From NCBI RefSeq assembly GCF_029873635.1, contig NC_080419.1, positions 73,520,597-73,584,596 on the forward strand: DNA of 64,000 bases, read 5' to 3'. Positions 10,253 to 22,105 of the stretch are shown here, piece by piece. This DNA is from Malania oleifera. Its lineage: Eukaryota > Streptophyta > Magnoliopsida > Santalales > Ximeniaceae. The first letter of the stretch is position 1. Each line of letters opens with the position of its first letter. The notes below the pieces were generated by a model that was not told where the DNA came from, made no database searches, and saw only the letters and a program-made list of their open reading frames with translations. The position numbers and the translations under genes are program-made.

Positions 10253-12365
10253 CTCAACCCTCCCTCCTTCTCTCTACATTTCTAGCTCCATTTCTCCCCT
10301 TTTCGACGATCAAAAGCCACCATGTTGATCCTGGGGAGATTTTCTACAAGTCTACTGGAGTAAATTGTTGGTTTGAACAATTTGGGCATCATCCCAAAAT
10401 TAGGGTAAGCATATTATTTTTGGGTATTTTTAGTATTACCAGGTTTATTTAAGCTTAGATTTGGTTTTGTATGAGAATATACTAGTGTTTTGTGAAGTAA
10501 AATTAGAATGTTATATTTTTAGGGTTAGGGTGTTTTTGGGACCCTACAGGCATAGGTTGAGGGGCCCAGCAGATATTTTTACAGGAGTTCAGGTATATTA
10601 TAATTGAGGAAATTGTGAATAGGCAGTTTCAAGAAATATGAGTGAGATAATTTTCTGGGAAAATTCAGTGATTTACTGAGGAATTTGTATAAATGTATTT
10701 TTGCAAGATTTTAAGATTGGTACACCGAGAGTGTGAGGGTAGAGTTGGAGGCGAGCCTCCCAGTCAGTTAGGTAAGAGAAATATGTTATGCTAGGAATGT
10801 TAGAATATTTATTAATAAATTATATGTTTTCCATATTATTATTCAGTTCATAAATTATTTGTATATCAGAAAATATAGTAGCAGTATATGAGATATTTAT
10901 TTATGTAGTTGTGTGGCATGAGACAGTATTTGATCAATATATGAAATATAAGGTTCTAGATTATTATGTTTTATGGTATCTAAGTAGAAATATGTTTATG
11001 TGACCTTATCAGAATAGTACAGAAACAATACAGTTTTCAGATTGGTATGATTTATATTATTGTGTAGAGATATGTTTATCAGAATTTACAAGAGTACGAA
11101 TTACAGTGTTTATACAAATAGATAGTTTACAGCATATGTAGGTTACCATGATTTTCCAAAATACTAAAACCGTAACACTATGTTATTACAGTTTATACAA
11201 CTCAGATAATACAATATTTTTAGATTAATTTTTGGTATTATGGTTATTTTCCATAACACTATGATATTACAGTTTACACAGTACAGAAATTACAGTATAT
11301 TCAGGATTAGTTTTCGGTGTTATGGTTATTTTGGAATCATGATGAAACAACAGGATAATTATGTATATCGGTACTATATAGTATCAGACCCTAATGAATC
11401 AGTTTAGTAAATATTCAGTTATTAGAGCACGATACCATTGCTATTACAAGATCAAAGTGCAACCACACATCTTAGATAGTGTGTGGAAGGTTTTCGTCAA
11501 CTGTGCTTGGAGGGATTGCAGACTCCCTAGAAGATTGGGTTGAGGTGGCCAGTTTGATGAGAGAATTACCAATTCCATGCCTAGGAGAGGTTGTAGTTTG
11601 GTCGGGCTGGCGTTTGGTAGAGTTATGGTTGACTTACGTGGTAGGCCAACTAGGATTAAGTCCCGCCTATGGGCCGCACAACCCTGTTATGAGGATCATG
11701 ACGTACAGATTTCCAAGGTAAGCATCTCAGTTATATATATGTATATGTATACAAATTTAAAAAATATCAGCAGATATAGTATGATACTAGAAGTATGAAA
11801 AAGTAGAAAACTTAGATAATACAGTTATACCTTAAACTATGATAGGTGCAAGATATATTGTATATGGTTTTACTAGCTTTTATAGTTTCATATATTGTCA
11901 ACATAGTATTATGAAACTTAGTTGCCACAAACTAGTAATAGCATATTTCCTCTTACTGAGCGTTGTCTCATCCCAATGATTTAATATTTTTCTAGTGATC
12001 CAATTAGGAGAGCGGGTCAGGCTCGCAAATAGAGAAGGTGAGTACACTACCCTACTAGCTGGGTAAGCATATACAGGAGATAGTATTTTTGCGTAGATGA
12101 TACTGGGATGATGTGTATATGTGTGTATGGTTGGGATAAGTTACTAAAATTCTGGTATTGTTTATATGGATGGACAATTTTATGTTTTTTCGCTGCATAG
12201 GTGTGTAATATAATCAGGTTTCCTCAATGCTTACATGGGGCCTAAGATGTTATAGCAAATTATACAGGAGTGACATAATGTTATATTTTGCAGTTTATTT
12301 TTTTTTTTAAATGGTATAAATTTTTCGGGTCGTTACAATAGTTCTATGAAAAAATAGAATGTGAT

Positions 12366-13040
12366 GTTCATGGTTTACATGACTTTCACTCATCCTTTCA
12401 AAAATATTTTAACATTCATGCTATCATAATTATCTTTGTACATGATTTTATTTGGGAAAATTTTAACGAAATTTTTGCAGCATGCCACCTGTAAATTGGA
12501 CATTTCCCCATAAAACTTGTACCTGAAATAGTATATTGTTTTCATCAAATAAATCATTTCAAGCATGCAACAACCTAAATCTACTACCAGCATGCAATTC
12601 ATAATATACTGCATCAGCCATGCAGTTGGCGTTCAACGCAAGCATGTATTCCAATAGTTCAATGAATAATTCATTTAACATTATACCATCCATCAAAAAT
12701 ATTTATTCATTCGGTGCATTATGGATAGTAATTTGTAATGTTGTTCACATAAATGATGAAGTTTAATATTCATTTAAATTTCACTCATCCTTTCAAAAAT
12801 ATTTTAACATTCATGTTATCATAATTATCTTTGTACATGGTTTTATTTGGGAAAATTTTAATGATATTTTGGTAGCATGCCACCTATAAATTGGACATTT
12901 TCTCATAAAACTTGTACCTAAAACAATATATTGTTTTCAGAAAATAGATTATTTCAAGCATGCAACAACCTAAATCTACTACCCGCATGCAATTCACAAT
13001 ATACTGCATCAGCCATGCAGTTAGCGTTCGACACAAGCGT
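12366..13040. repeat. Tandem duplication, period about 396 bp, in CACTA-2
   Basis: The block from CTTTCACTCATCC through CTGCATCAGCCATGCAGTT occurs at about 12,380-12,640 and again at about 12,775-13,035. A third related copy lies at about 19,920-20,240, beyond the TNP2-like gene. The TNP2/TNPA genes are thus bracketed by copies of this non-coding segment. The rest, to about 13,640, is AT-rich with no gene. Confidence 0.75.
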
Positions 13041-13817
13041 CTCGTGCAAATCTAAATCACAAATGAGATGAATGGTGTAGCATTTGCCATCACTACAATT
13101 TCTATCTCCTTTTCATAATGCACCTCTATTATGATTTCTTTCCTTTGGATTAACACCAAAAAAAAAAAAATTAACTAAAAAATTTTCATGAAAATTATTT
13201 TTCAGTGTTCGATGTATCACGCTATTGTCCCAATTGGCATTGTTTATCTAAAAATCATCATTATTGTGTAACAGGTATTAGTTCATCGATAGATTCGACA
13301 TAGTAACATCATTATTGGAAGTTAATATCATTCACAATTTAACCTAATTATTAATTTGTAATGCAAAATTTTACTTTGTGGACATCGTCTTTGCTTGTGC
13401 TTCATGATTTTAGATTTACTAGTTTCTAACTTGTGCTTTACATGGAAAGCATGAATTTATATCAAATGTATTTTCAATAATAAACTATAAATTGTGAGCA
13501 TGTATTAGAAATTAGACATATTTGCTTTAACTTTCACCCTAAATATTATTATATAACTTGAAAAGTTGTATATTACCATATATTAAGCCAACTTCTACTC
13601 GGGCATGATTTGTCCAAATTAGACAACTTATTATTTCCCCATCTTGACACCCCACATCACAACACCCAAGCTCTGTTCATACGAACTAATCTCCTCCCCA
13701 TCTCAATGTGATACTTGTCGTCTCCTTGTCATCATTGAACCATTCACTCCTCTCCTTCAACCATACTCTTTCTGTTATTCGTTTCACAACACACACACAC
13801 ACACACACTTATATATA

Positions 13818-13890
13818 CTAGAATATTATGAGATCAGTTGAACTAAGATCCTAACATGATAATGTACAAGAAGAAGCACCTTATTGTTGC
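13818..13890 (-). pseudogene. AGO4-clade intron remnant fused to the TNPA-like gene
   Basis: About 70 bp match the second intron of the AGO fragment in CACTA-1 (52,411-52,484), including GAATATTATGAGATCAG and AACTAAGATCCTA. The match ends with the splice donor and the last bases of the preceding AGO exon (CAACAATAAG|GTGCTTCT on the minus strand). Upstream of it (to the right) the sequence switches abruptly to the TNPA-like last exon. It cannot be translated as AGO; what remains is intron and ten bases of exon. Confidence 0.8.
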
Positions 13891-15376
13891 GAGGAGGAGC
13901 CACCTGCATCATCAGGACGAGATTGGTTTAATCTTTGTTCGAGCTGCTTGTGCCTGTTCATCATTATAACCATCAGGGCCTCAAAGTTGGAGACCTTCTC
14001 TTTCAATTGATTGATCTCCATTTCCATCGTCTATATCTAAAGAACCATCTCCTCCTTTTGAGATTCGACTTCCCTACGCGCTCAATCAAACTCAGCATGA
14101 GACGCCGCTCTGGCCATTGAAGATGATGTTGTTAGGGTGATGTTTTGAATAAAATAATGAATTGAATAATATATTTGACTTACATGTGTGCTCTGCGCAC
14201 CGTGGCACCACTCTCCCGATCGCTTTTGGTGTGTTTTCTAATAAAGATTTGGTATCGGCTCATATGTGCCAGTCTCGGGATCACACTACATTATCATATA
14301 AAACATCATTAATATTAATTCAACGATTTAAACATAAATAACACTCATCAGATAATGGTCAGATAGTTTTATAGCAATTACCATTCGATGATTGATGAAT
14401 AACCTCGACCCACCGCAATGAGGTATCTCTAGTTTGCTGCGGTTCTTAGCATTTTGTTCACATATAGTCTACGAAAAAGATGTAAGGACTTTTAATTAGC
14501 CACATTAATATGGAGAAGTAGTTATTATAATAGATACACATCACTTGAGTGTGGGTCGCGGAAATGGTGACACACCACCTCCCAATCCTCTTGGAATATC
14601 CTATCGAATGGGTGCACTTCTACCCGATCTCCCATTGCCCTAAAATTGTTGCGCATTTTGGCCCGATAGGTCTTAAATTTGTTGCACAGCTACACGTTGA
14701 CCACCCTTTTAACATGGTCGGCCTCAAGAATGTCCATATCAAACTCCTCTTATATATGAAATGCATTTAGAATGTTAGACAATTATTTGGCTAGTATATT
14801 AAAAGTAAAAGTGAAAAAATGGTTTGGGTTTACTTACCAATATGCGCCTGTAAAAAACCATGCACTGCACCTCGATCACCTGTGGTCAGCTGAAGGCGGT
14901 GACTGGAGTATATTGCTGGCATATAATGCCGAGCTCCTGTGTCCAAGTTGTATACCAATGGCCGTTATGCGGGGCTGTGAAACCTAGAGGAATATCAATT
15001 CGGATCCGCGCCCTAGTACTGTGTAGGTGCTTCTTCAGCTCCATGTTCTTTACTATACTGTGACCTGACCTCGTCGCCTGTGTCGTTGGGGTCGATGCTG
15101 AAATAAAAGTTAAAGAACAATATTTCAATCACACACATGTATGACCATCAATAGTTTTATTCTAAATCAATTACTTGTAACCTTACTAACGCTGCTGATG
15201 ATGGTGGGCAACTCACCGTGGGTTTGATCCTTAGCTGATGGATCCATGTCTGGCTGGGCTCTTGAAAGCTGAGACGGTGATGGTGTCGCCGGTCTCGAGG
15301 ACATCGAATCATCCTCGGGTGACGATGTTGTCGACACATTGGGCTGAACTCCACTACGATGACCTCCTAGTGCCAT
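13881..15376 (-). pseudogene. TNPA-like CACTA accessory protein gene (plant transposase, Ptta/En/Spm family)
   Basis: A multi-exon gene read leftwards from MALGGH (ATG at 15,374-15,376). Exon 1 runs to about 15,187 and ends at a GTAAG donor. Exon 2 is about 14,838-15,097 and encodes the conserved IRIDIPLGFTAPHN...WTQELGIICQQYTPVT segment. Later exons near 14,550-14,760 and 14,200-14,480 match those of CACTA-1. The last exon, near 13,890-14,100, is a heptad-rich dimerisation-type tail. An in-frame TAG near 14,244 stands where the CACTA-1 copy has CAG, so it is probably dead. Its termination codon lies in the fused AGO-derived sequence (13,881-13,883). TNPA proteins bind subterminal repeats during transposition. 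Confidence 0.75.
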
Positions 15377-15493
15377 GTCTTCCAAATATTACACAAGTAA
15401 ATATATGAAGATTGGATATTAGATGGATGCATAATAAACATATTTTCAGTTATTTACACATGTCAGATGTACAACATAACATGCTTACGCACC

Positions 15494-16493
15494 TTATACG
15501 TCCTCAATATTGATATCATCCTCATTTTTTAGAGTGTCTTCCTCTTCACTACAATACTCGATGACAGTTTCATCTTCCCCATTGGTTTCATCATCGTTGA
15601 TGAAGTCAACATCTACATAAGGTTCAATTATAATGTCAGCAGTCCCTACGTGTTTTGCCGTGGCACCAACCCTATTCAATGGTATAGGATCGGCTCCTTC
15701 CTCGGCAACATTTAAAGCAGATTACATTGCTACACTAATAGATGGCTGACCTTCTTGGAAAGCATCATTGCTAATGCTCTTCTCCCCATATGCAACTTCT
15801 TGAATATCATATGAACTTCAAGGAGGAATTTTTTGTGCCACATGCCATTCACCTTGCAATTTTGTGTCTTTAAGGTAGAACATATGTTCTTCCTGCGTTG
15901 CTAGCACAAAAGAGTCATTTTGATGCCATGTTTTGCTAAAATTAACACTAGTAAAGTAGGCATCTGTGTTCATCCCACTCTTTTTATTACTAATGTCCCA
16001 CCAGGTACACTTGAACATGTTGACAAGTCTCTTAGCTCAATAGTGAAGCTTTAGAATATCATCCAAGACACCAAAGTAGTCAATTTCTTCATCTCCTTCT
16101 ATGCCTAGCACCACAACCCCACAATTTTGGGTTCTTCTATGCAGTTCAAGGGACTTTGTATGAAATCGTAAGCCATTGACAATGCAACTGTTGTAACGGT
16201 TAACTCGTTGATCAGGGCCACACGCCCACACATACAAATCTTTACCTGTTGTTGGTTCTTTATTATAATGTATGACTTTCATCTATTAATTAAAAAGGAG
16301 TTTAGATGAGTAAACCGTCAATATTGAAAATAAACATTGCTTTGAATTCAAGTAGTATTTGTTACTTACACGACTCTCAAACCAATTGACAAATTCCTTA
16401 TTATGTCTTTCATCAACATTCCTTTGATTTTGGGCCATAAATTTAGCTTTATGTTCGCTATATGCAAGAATATTACATGTTAATGTCAACTAA

Positions 16494-16550
<57 letters not shown>

Positions 16551-19299
16551 TATGTAAATACAATGCAAATGAGGAGTTTGGAATCACGTACTCGATATAT
16601 GGAACAATTTCATCACAATTATTAAGGACGTAAAAATGCGTATTTCGTAGGTCATCCATATCAATGAAATCGTAAACCCATACACAGAATGGCCAAAAAT
16701 TTCCTCAAAATATAGAGCTCATTAGTTCTTCATCTTCGGCATTAATAGCATGAATGTCTGCATTTTGCTCCTCATAAGTGAAACTTGTCTCAATATCATG
16801 TAGATACATTGAGCAAAATGCAAAACATTCACTATCAGTGTATGCCTCAATGATTGAACCTTCCGACCATGCCTTATTGTACATATACCCCTTCAAAGTG
16901 GATAAGAACCTATGCATTTTACATGGCATTAGTGACTTCTACGTACAAAGAAAGCGATGAAATCACGTGAATATTTATAAAAGGACTTTATATAATTTAC
17001 CTCTTAATAGGATACATCCAACGATATTGCACTGGTCCTCCAATTATGGCCTCCTTTAGTAAATGGACGGCTAGGTGGACCATCACATTGAAGAATGCAT
17101 GCAAAAATATTTTATCCAGCTTGCATAGTATGATCACAATGTCCTCCTCTAACCATGTAAGTACGTTTGCACTCAATTTTTTGGAGCACAACTGTCGGAA
17201 GAAGATCCCTAGCTCAATTAGCACTAAGCGAACATCTCTAGTCAAGTGTCCATGAAGGAAAACGGGTAGAACCCATTGCAGAAGGATGTGACAGTCATGA
17301 ATTTTCATTCCTAGCATCTTCCCTTCCTTTGTGCTTATGCATTGAGCTATGCTCGATGCATAGTCATCAGGGAACTTCACTGATTTCAACCATTCAAAGA
17401 ATTTATTCCTTTCATCCTTCGGAAAGGTGTAACAAGATGATGGCATGAGAATTTTGTCCCCATCACAAATCATATGCAACTCATGTTGTATTCCCATATC
17501 TTCCATATCTCGGCGAGCATTTGTGGTGTCCTTTGTCTTCCTATTTATATCCAACAATGTACAAATGACATTCTCACATATGTTCTTCTCGATGTGCATG
17601 ACATCCAAGTTGTGGCGTAGTGGAAAATCTTTCCAGTATGGCAACTCGAAGAAGATGCTTCTCTTTGTCCAATTCAACTTCCACTCAACACGTTTCCTTT
17701 TTGTACTGCTTGGTGGTTTCCCAAATTTCACATCTCCGATCAACCTGAGTTGGTTTATTATATCTTCCCCACTTAGTTAGTTTGGCTGCAACCTTCGTTC
17801 AGGTTTTCCATTAAAGCTTCTGACACCATGACTTCTCCAAAGATGTCCAGGTCGTAGAAAACGACGATGACACATAAAACATAACTTGCATACATGATTG
17901 AAGGATAAGGATCCAGCATCCTTATTACACACTGGACATACGAAGTAACCTTTTGTGCTCCAATCGATAGGTTGCCGTAAGCAGGGAAATCATTAATTGT
18001 CCACAACAGTGCAGCATTCATATGAAATGTTGTCCCCATTTCCACATCGAATGTCACCACTCCTTTTTCCCATAGTTCTTTCAACTCATCAATTAATGGA
18101 CGTAGGTAAACATCAATATCATTACCAGGTGCCCTCGGTCTAGGAATAAGCAGAGACATATAAATGAAAGGTTCTTTCATACATTGCCATGACAGCATAT
18201 TGTATGACATCATCATAACTGGCCACATGCTATACGGATTGTTCATGTTACTAAAAGGATTGAACCAATTTGAAGTAAGGCCAAGTCTGATGTTGCGAGG
18301 ATCACTAGCAAACCATGGATGCAATTTATCAAACTAGGCTCAAGCTTCAGAGTCCACTGGATGGCTTAGGGTGTTTTCATCTTGAAAATGTTTCTCTTTA
18401 TGTCATCTCATATCTGCAGCAGTCTTTTTACACATGTACAATCGTTGCATACACGGTATTAACGATCATTATCGCAAAACTTTTTTGGGGATCTTTTTAC
18501 CCCTTTTTTTATTCATTTTATACCTCGATTTACTGCATTCTGGGCACTTGTTCACATTTTCTTGTTCACCATAAAAGAGTGCACAATCATACCTACACAC
18601 ATGTATTGGAGTGTAACCGAAACCCAATTCACGCATGTATGTCTTTGCTTTATAAAAGAACTTTGGAAGGGTTTCACCATTAGGCAGTGCCGCCTTAATG
18701 AGGCTTAAATGCATGTTGAATGCACTATGAGAAAACCTATTCATTGTCCTTGCATGAAGCAACTTTATCAAGAACTCTAATTTTGAGAACTTTGTGCAAT
18801 TTGGATATAGGGGCACCCATGCATCCCTCACAAGATTAGCAAATGGTTTACCAAGTCAATTTAATGTATTGCGATCGCAAGGTATTGTACCTCTTGAAGT
18901 AGATTTATCACCAGTACGCGACACACTGACATTGTCTGTGTCCACTGCAATCCCCTTTTGCAAGTCACCTAACATTTCAATTAACCCTTCGAAACGTGTA
19001 TCACTACCTACTATATTTGCCCCCTCATTTTCATCATCATCATGATTGCTCTGAACTGTGTAATCTTCATCGTGGTACACCCATGTTGTGTACCTATTCT
19101 CCATTCCAAAGTCTAATAAATGTGTATAAACCAAACCAATGTGTTTGAATGTTAGGTTTTGACATTTCTTGCGAGGACACCTTATTCTACTAGCTTTGTC
19201 TACACGAGGATGCGCGAACTCTATAAAATCATGTATCCCTTTCACATATTCTGGAAAAAACCTACCTCAAGCCTCCATCCACCTTTTATCCATGTTCAT
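15494..19299 (-). pseudogene. TNP2-like CACTA transposase gene, nearly full length but broken
   Basis: It starts at MNMDKRWME (ATG ending at 19,299). Domains in order: a transposase-associated domain (VKGIHDFIEFAHP...C-x4-C, 19,245 leftwards); the tnp2 domain (18,831-17,300) with AWVPLYPNCTKFSKLEF, a FASDPRNIRLGLTSNWFNPF block and NDIDVYLRPLIDELKELW, then WKDFPLRHNLDVMHIEKNICENV; a DUF4218-like part (GGPVQYRWMYPIKR to MHRFLSTLKGY, 17,260-16,705); a DUF4216-like part (GVVVLGIEGDEEIDYFGVLDDI and FKCTWWDISN, 16,280-15,818); and an acidic C-terminus ending at 15,494. Introns separate several blocks. Stops occur at codon 11 (CGA to TGA) and near 18,465. The usually conserved DGFNP acidic residue reads as N in TSNWFNP. 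It would have been the catalytic transposase. Confidence 0.9.
16494..16546. repeat. (TA)n microsatellite in a TNP2 intron
   Basis: About 25 TA units lie between two coding blocks of the TNP2-like gene. CACTA-1 has only a short TATATATA at the equivalent place (45,513), so the expansion is specific to this copy. Confidence 0.85.
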
Positions 19300-19689
19300 T
19301 AATTACCCTATAACATGTTCAAGTAAAAGGTGTTGATTACATTCTCAGAATGTTTATGACGCATGCATCATTAATCCTAAAATCAACCACCTTTCGTCTA
19401 AAAGGTACGGATCCTATCCTATTCAGGAATGTCACATTTACACTGCAATCAATTTCTCAAATTCCTTCATCTAATCATTATAAATTTCGACAGCATCTCC
19501 CCATGGCTCTCCAAGTACACGAGATGGAGGAAGTGCACATTACCTGCTAGTTTTCCATCACTAACAAATTGTCACAACACCACACTATGCACCCAGAGAA
19601 CAGAAGTAGAGACGCACTCGAAATATATAATGACAATGAAAAAAGCGTGAATGATGACAACAATGTAAATACAACTTCCTAAACTGTCC

Positions 19690-19885
19690 GTATTGGACAA
19701 TTCAAGAATGGTTGAAATACAAAGATCACTAGTTGTAAGTGAAACAATTAATTAACATATTAAATTGATTATTAGTCTACATAGTATGCCTAATAATCAA
19801 TTGAATTTTAATAATTCATTTCTCTCACATCTATGATTAGTCATGAATGTATAGTAACCATTCTTGAATTGGTCTAATCTTCAAT
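19690..19885. repeat. Imperfect hairpin upstream of the TNP2-like gene
   Basis: Outer arms CAATTCAAGAATGGTT and AACCATTCTTGAATTG and inner arms AATTGATTATTAG and CTAATAATCAATT pair around a short loop (TCTACATAGTATGC). The same foldback is present in CACTA-1 at 47,550-47,740. It lies 5' of the transposase start on the minus strand, so it would be in the leader or promoter. Confidence 0.75.
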
Positions 19886-20311
19886 GAACACATCAAATGA
19901 CAGTACTTATTATGTAAGGATGAAGTTTAATATTCGTTTAACTTTCACTCATCCTTTCAAAAATATTTTGATTAACATTCATTTTATTATAATTATCGTT
20001 GTACATGGTTTTATTTTGGGAAAATTTTAATGAAATTTTGGTAGCATGTCTTCTGTAAATTGGACATTTCCCAAAAAATTCATGCACTAAAACCTGATAG
20101 ATTCAAGCAAAAAAATCACAATAATATGCATCGTGCAGATACCATTCAGTTAGAGCATGCGAGAACCTAAATCCACTACCAATATGCAATTCATAATATA
20201 CTGCATTAGCCATGCAGTTGGCGTTCAACATAAGCATGTATTCCAGTATAACATTGAATAATTCATACAACATAATACCATCCATCAAAAAGATTTAGTC
20301 ATTGGTGCATT

Positions 20312-21065
20312 ATGGATAGTCATCCATCACCCACTCGCCAGTTGCCACTCAAATTTTTTTTCCACAAACCACTTCTTCCAAGCCTCAACCCTTGTTGCGG
20401 CTCTCGCCTTAGCGCACTCCATATCATTCATCTTATTCTTCAAATAAGCAACAACCTCCTTCTCACCTTCACAATAACTACTCAAAGGCCCTAATAACCT
20501 CTTGCATCCCTTATTCTTCCTCTAGAACCTATTGTTCGTTACTTTGTTATCCTCTTACAAACGAATAATCGTCTCTATAGCATCTTTGTACTCTTTCTTC
20601 AAGTCTTCCAATTGATCTTTAAGCTTGCATTTACTGAGTGCGAGCACTTGATCAATTCTCCTACATAAGTATGACCTTCACTTGAACATCACTCACAAAT
20701 GGAGAGCAAAATGGAGAGCTAGCACTCAGTAAACACTTGCTTGAGGATCAATTGTAATACTTGAAGAAAAAGTATGAAGACGCTACAGAGACGATCATCT
20801 GTTTGCAAGAGGATAACAGAGTAATAAGCGATAGGTTCTAGAGGAGGAAGGAGAGATGCAAAAGGTTATTGGGGCCTTCGAGGAGTTCTTGTAAATGTGA
20901 GAAGGAGGTTTTTGCTTATCTGAAGAATAAGACGAATGATTTGGAGTGCACGAAGGCGAGAGCCGAGGCGAGGGTTGAGGCTTGGAAGAAGTGGTTTGTG
21001 GAATTAGAGGCTAGGGAAATTTTTTTGAATGGTGACTGGTGAGTGGGTGATGGATGACTATCCAT
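20312..21065. repeat. Large foldback: inverted repeat with arms of about 340 bp
   Basis: The left arm (20,312-20,645) and right arm (20,718-21,065) are reverse complements at roughly 85 percent by eye, separated by 72 bp. Both ends carry ATGGATAGTCATCCATCACCC. The right arm in the plus direction, or the left arm in the minus direction, reads as a broken coiled-coil-like protein (YEDA-ETI-LQED and AWKKWFVE). So it appears to be an inverted duplication of a once-coding segment, and a transcript through it would form a long double-stranded hairpin. Left-flank bases match those after the 396-bp repeat copy at 12,700. Confidence 0.85.
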
Positions 21066-22083
21066 AAAACGGACACTAAATTCCAATATAGCAATTTAAA
21101 ATAATAATATAACCAAAAATACTTCTATATAACTTTCAACTTCAACTTTGATATCACTACTTCACATTAGTTTCCCAACAATCCTGACAATCAACTTTAT
21201 GTTTCATATGAAAAAAGTTATGAGGACATAAAGGAGCATAAGTTTGAATCCCAACAAACCTCGTGGCCATGAAGGTCACTAACACATCCTGAATGTTGTT
21301 TGATGTAAAAGTTGAATGGCTTATAGATTTGATGATCTCAGAGACAACAATTGCATTTTCGGAATCATCAAACTTATTCTAGTTTGGTGAATCACAACCC
21401 ACAAAATTATAATTTTGCCTCCTAATTTTTCAACTCTACCACTAGAACCAACGGTGACTTTGGCTACTATATTCTGGTTTCTTATAAATGTATTGCAAAC
21501 TTATCTACATTGACAATTTGATATTTAACCTTCAACCTTCATTTTAGAGGCTTGGTCCTATTTCTTTGTTCATGTTGTCTAATAGGTAGGGCAGAGGTCT
21601 TCTAAATCCCACATAACCAAACAAATTAAAGGGGTGGAAAATTAAAGGGTGGCGGCTGTGAAATGATTGGCATGCATATAGGAATGCTCTCCGTGTCGAA
21701 TGGGAACCAAAATTTGTGAGGATTTCCTAGTTGGAAATTTATTTTTGATAGTAAAGGTGTCATTGATAAAGGCAGTGCAACATTACAACTGATTCGACAA
21801 TGTGCTTTCAGAAACTTGTGGAAAAGTAGCAGTGTCTCTATGATTTTTTTGAGAGCTGTGATGGGATTTGATAATTTGATTGTGGGGACTTTGATGTATT
21901 ACAATGTTTTCAACAATAGAGGAGTGAAAAAGTCAAACTATAGTTGAGATTTGGGTTTTGCTTTGGTAGAGCAAAACAATGAAGAAGAAAAAGGAAAGGG
22001 CAGTGCGTAAGGTGAATAGAAAAGAATCATAAGAAGATTTTAAATTTCAATTCAAACTGTAGAAACTTAAACAAATACAAATG
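21066..22083. other. Unassigned stretch with one short open segment on the minus strand
   Basis: From about 21,370 to 21,170 on the minus strand, about 65 codons are open apart from one stop. They read DDSENAIVVSEIIKSI and LVTFMATRFVGIQTYAPLCP, which looks like real protein but which I could not assign. The rest shows no clear coding or repeat signal. It may be the right flank of CACTA-2 or another captured piece. Confidence 0.35.
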
Positions 22084-22105
22084 AAATTGATCTCTTCTTC
22101 TGTCC

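Larger units (their letters stand above)
9875..12337 (+). mobile_element. Ty3/Gypsy-type solo LTR with exact target duplication
   Basis: It starts TGTAGTAACC and ends GGGTCGTTACA, the TGTAACGACC type of ends shared by four LTRs in this window. It is flanked by ATAGT on both sides (9,870-9,874 and 12,338-12,342). Its length is 2,463 bp. It has no gag or pol, so it is a recombination remnant. It carries the CTCGTCGACGAG array, a G-box and a TATA box near its 5' end, then an AT-rich transcribed part with many TACAGTATAT-like words. Confidence 0.9.
6530..22083 (-). mobile_element. CACTA-2: large degraded CACTA (En/Spm) element
   Basis: The limits are approximate. The left part (6,535-6,849 plus 9,026-9,165) is made of the same TTAGTGACGG...CCGTCACTAATA subterminal words as CACTA-1. 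The next AT-rich part (9,170-9,870) aligns with 40,260-40,660 in CACTA-1. The element carries a TNPA-like gene (13,881-15,376) and a TNP2-like gene (15,494-19,299), both on the minus strand and in the same order as CACTA-1. No CACTACAAG terminus was found on either side, so both ends are truncated or unresolved. Two solo LTRs have inserted (6,850-9,025 and 9,875-12,337). Confidence 0.75.

Noticed and set aside
17046-17780. Plus-strand frames over the transposase
   Set aside because: They are antisense shadows of the TNP2-like gene; only the minus strand carries recognised domains.
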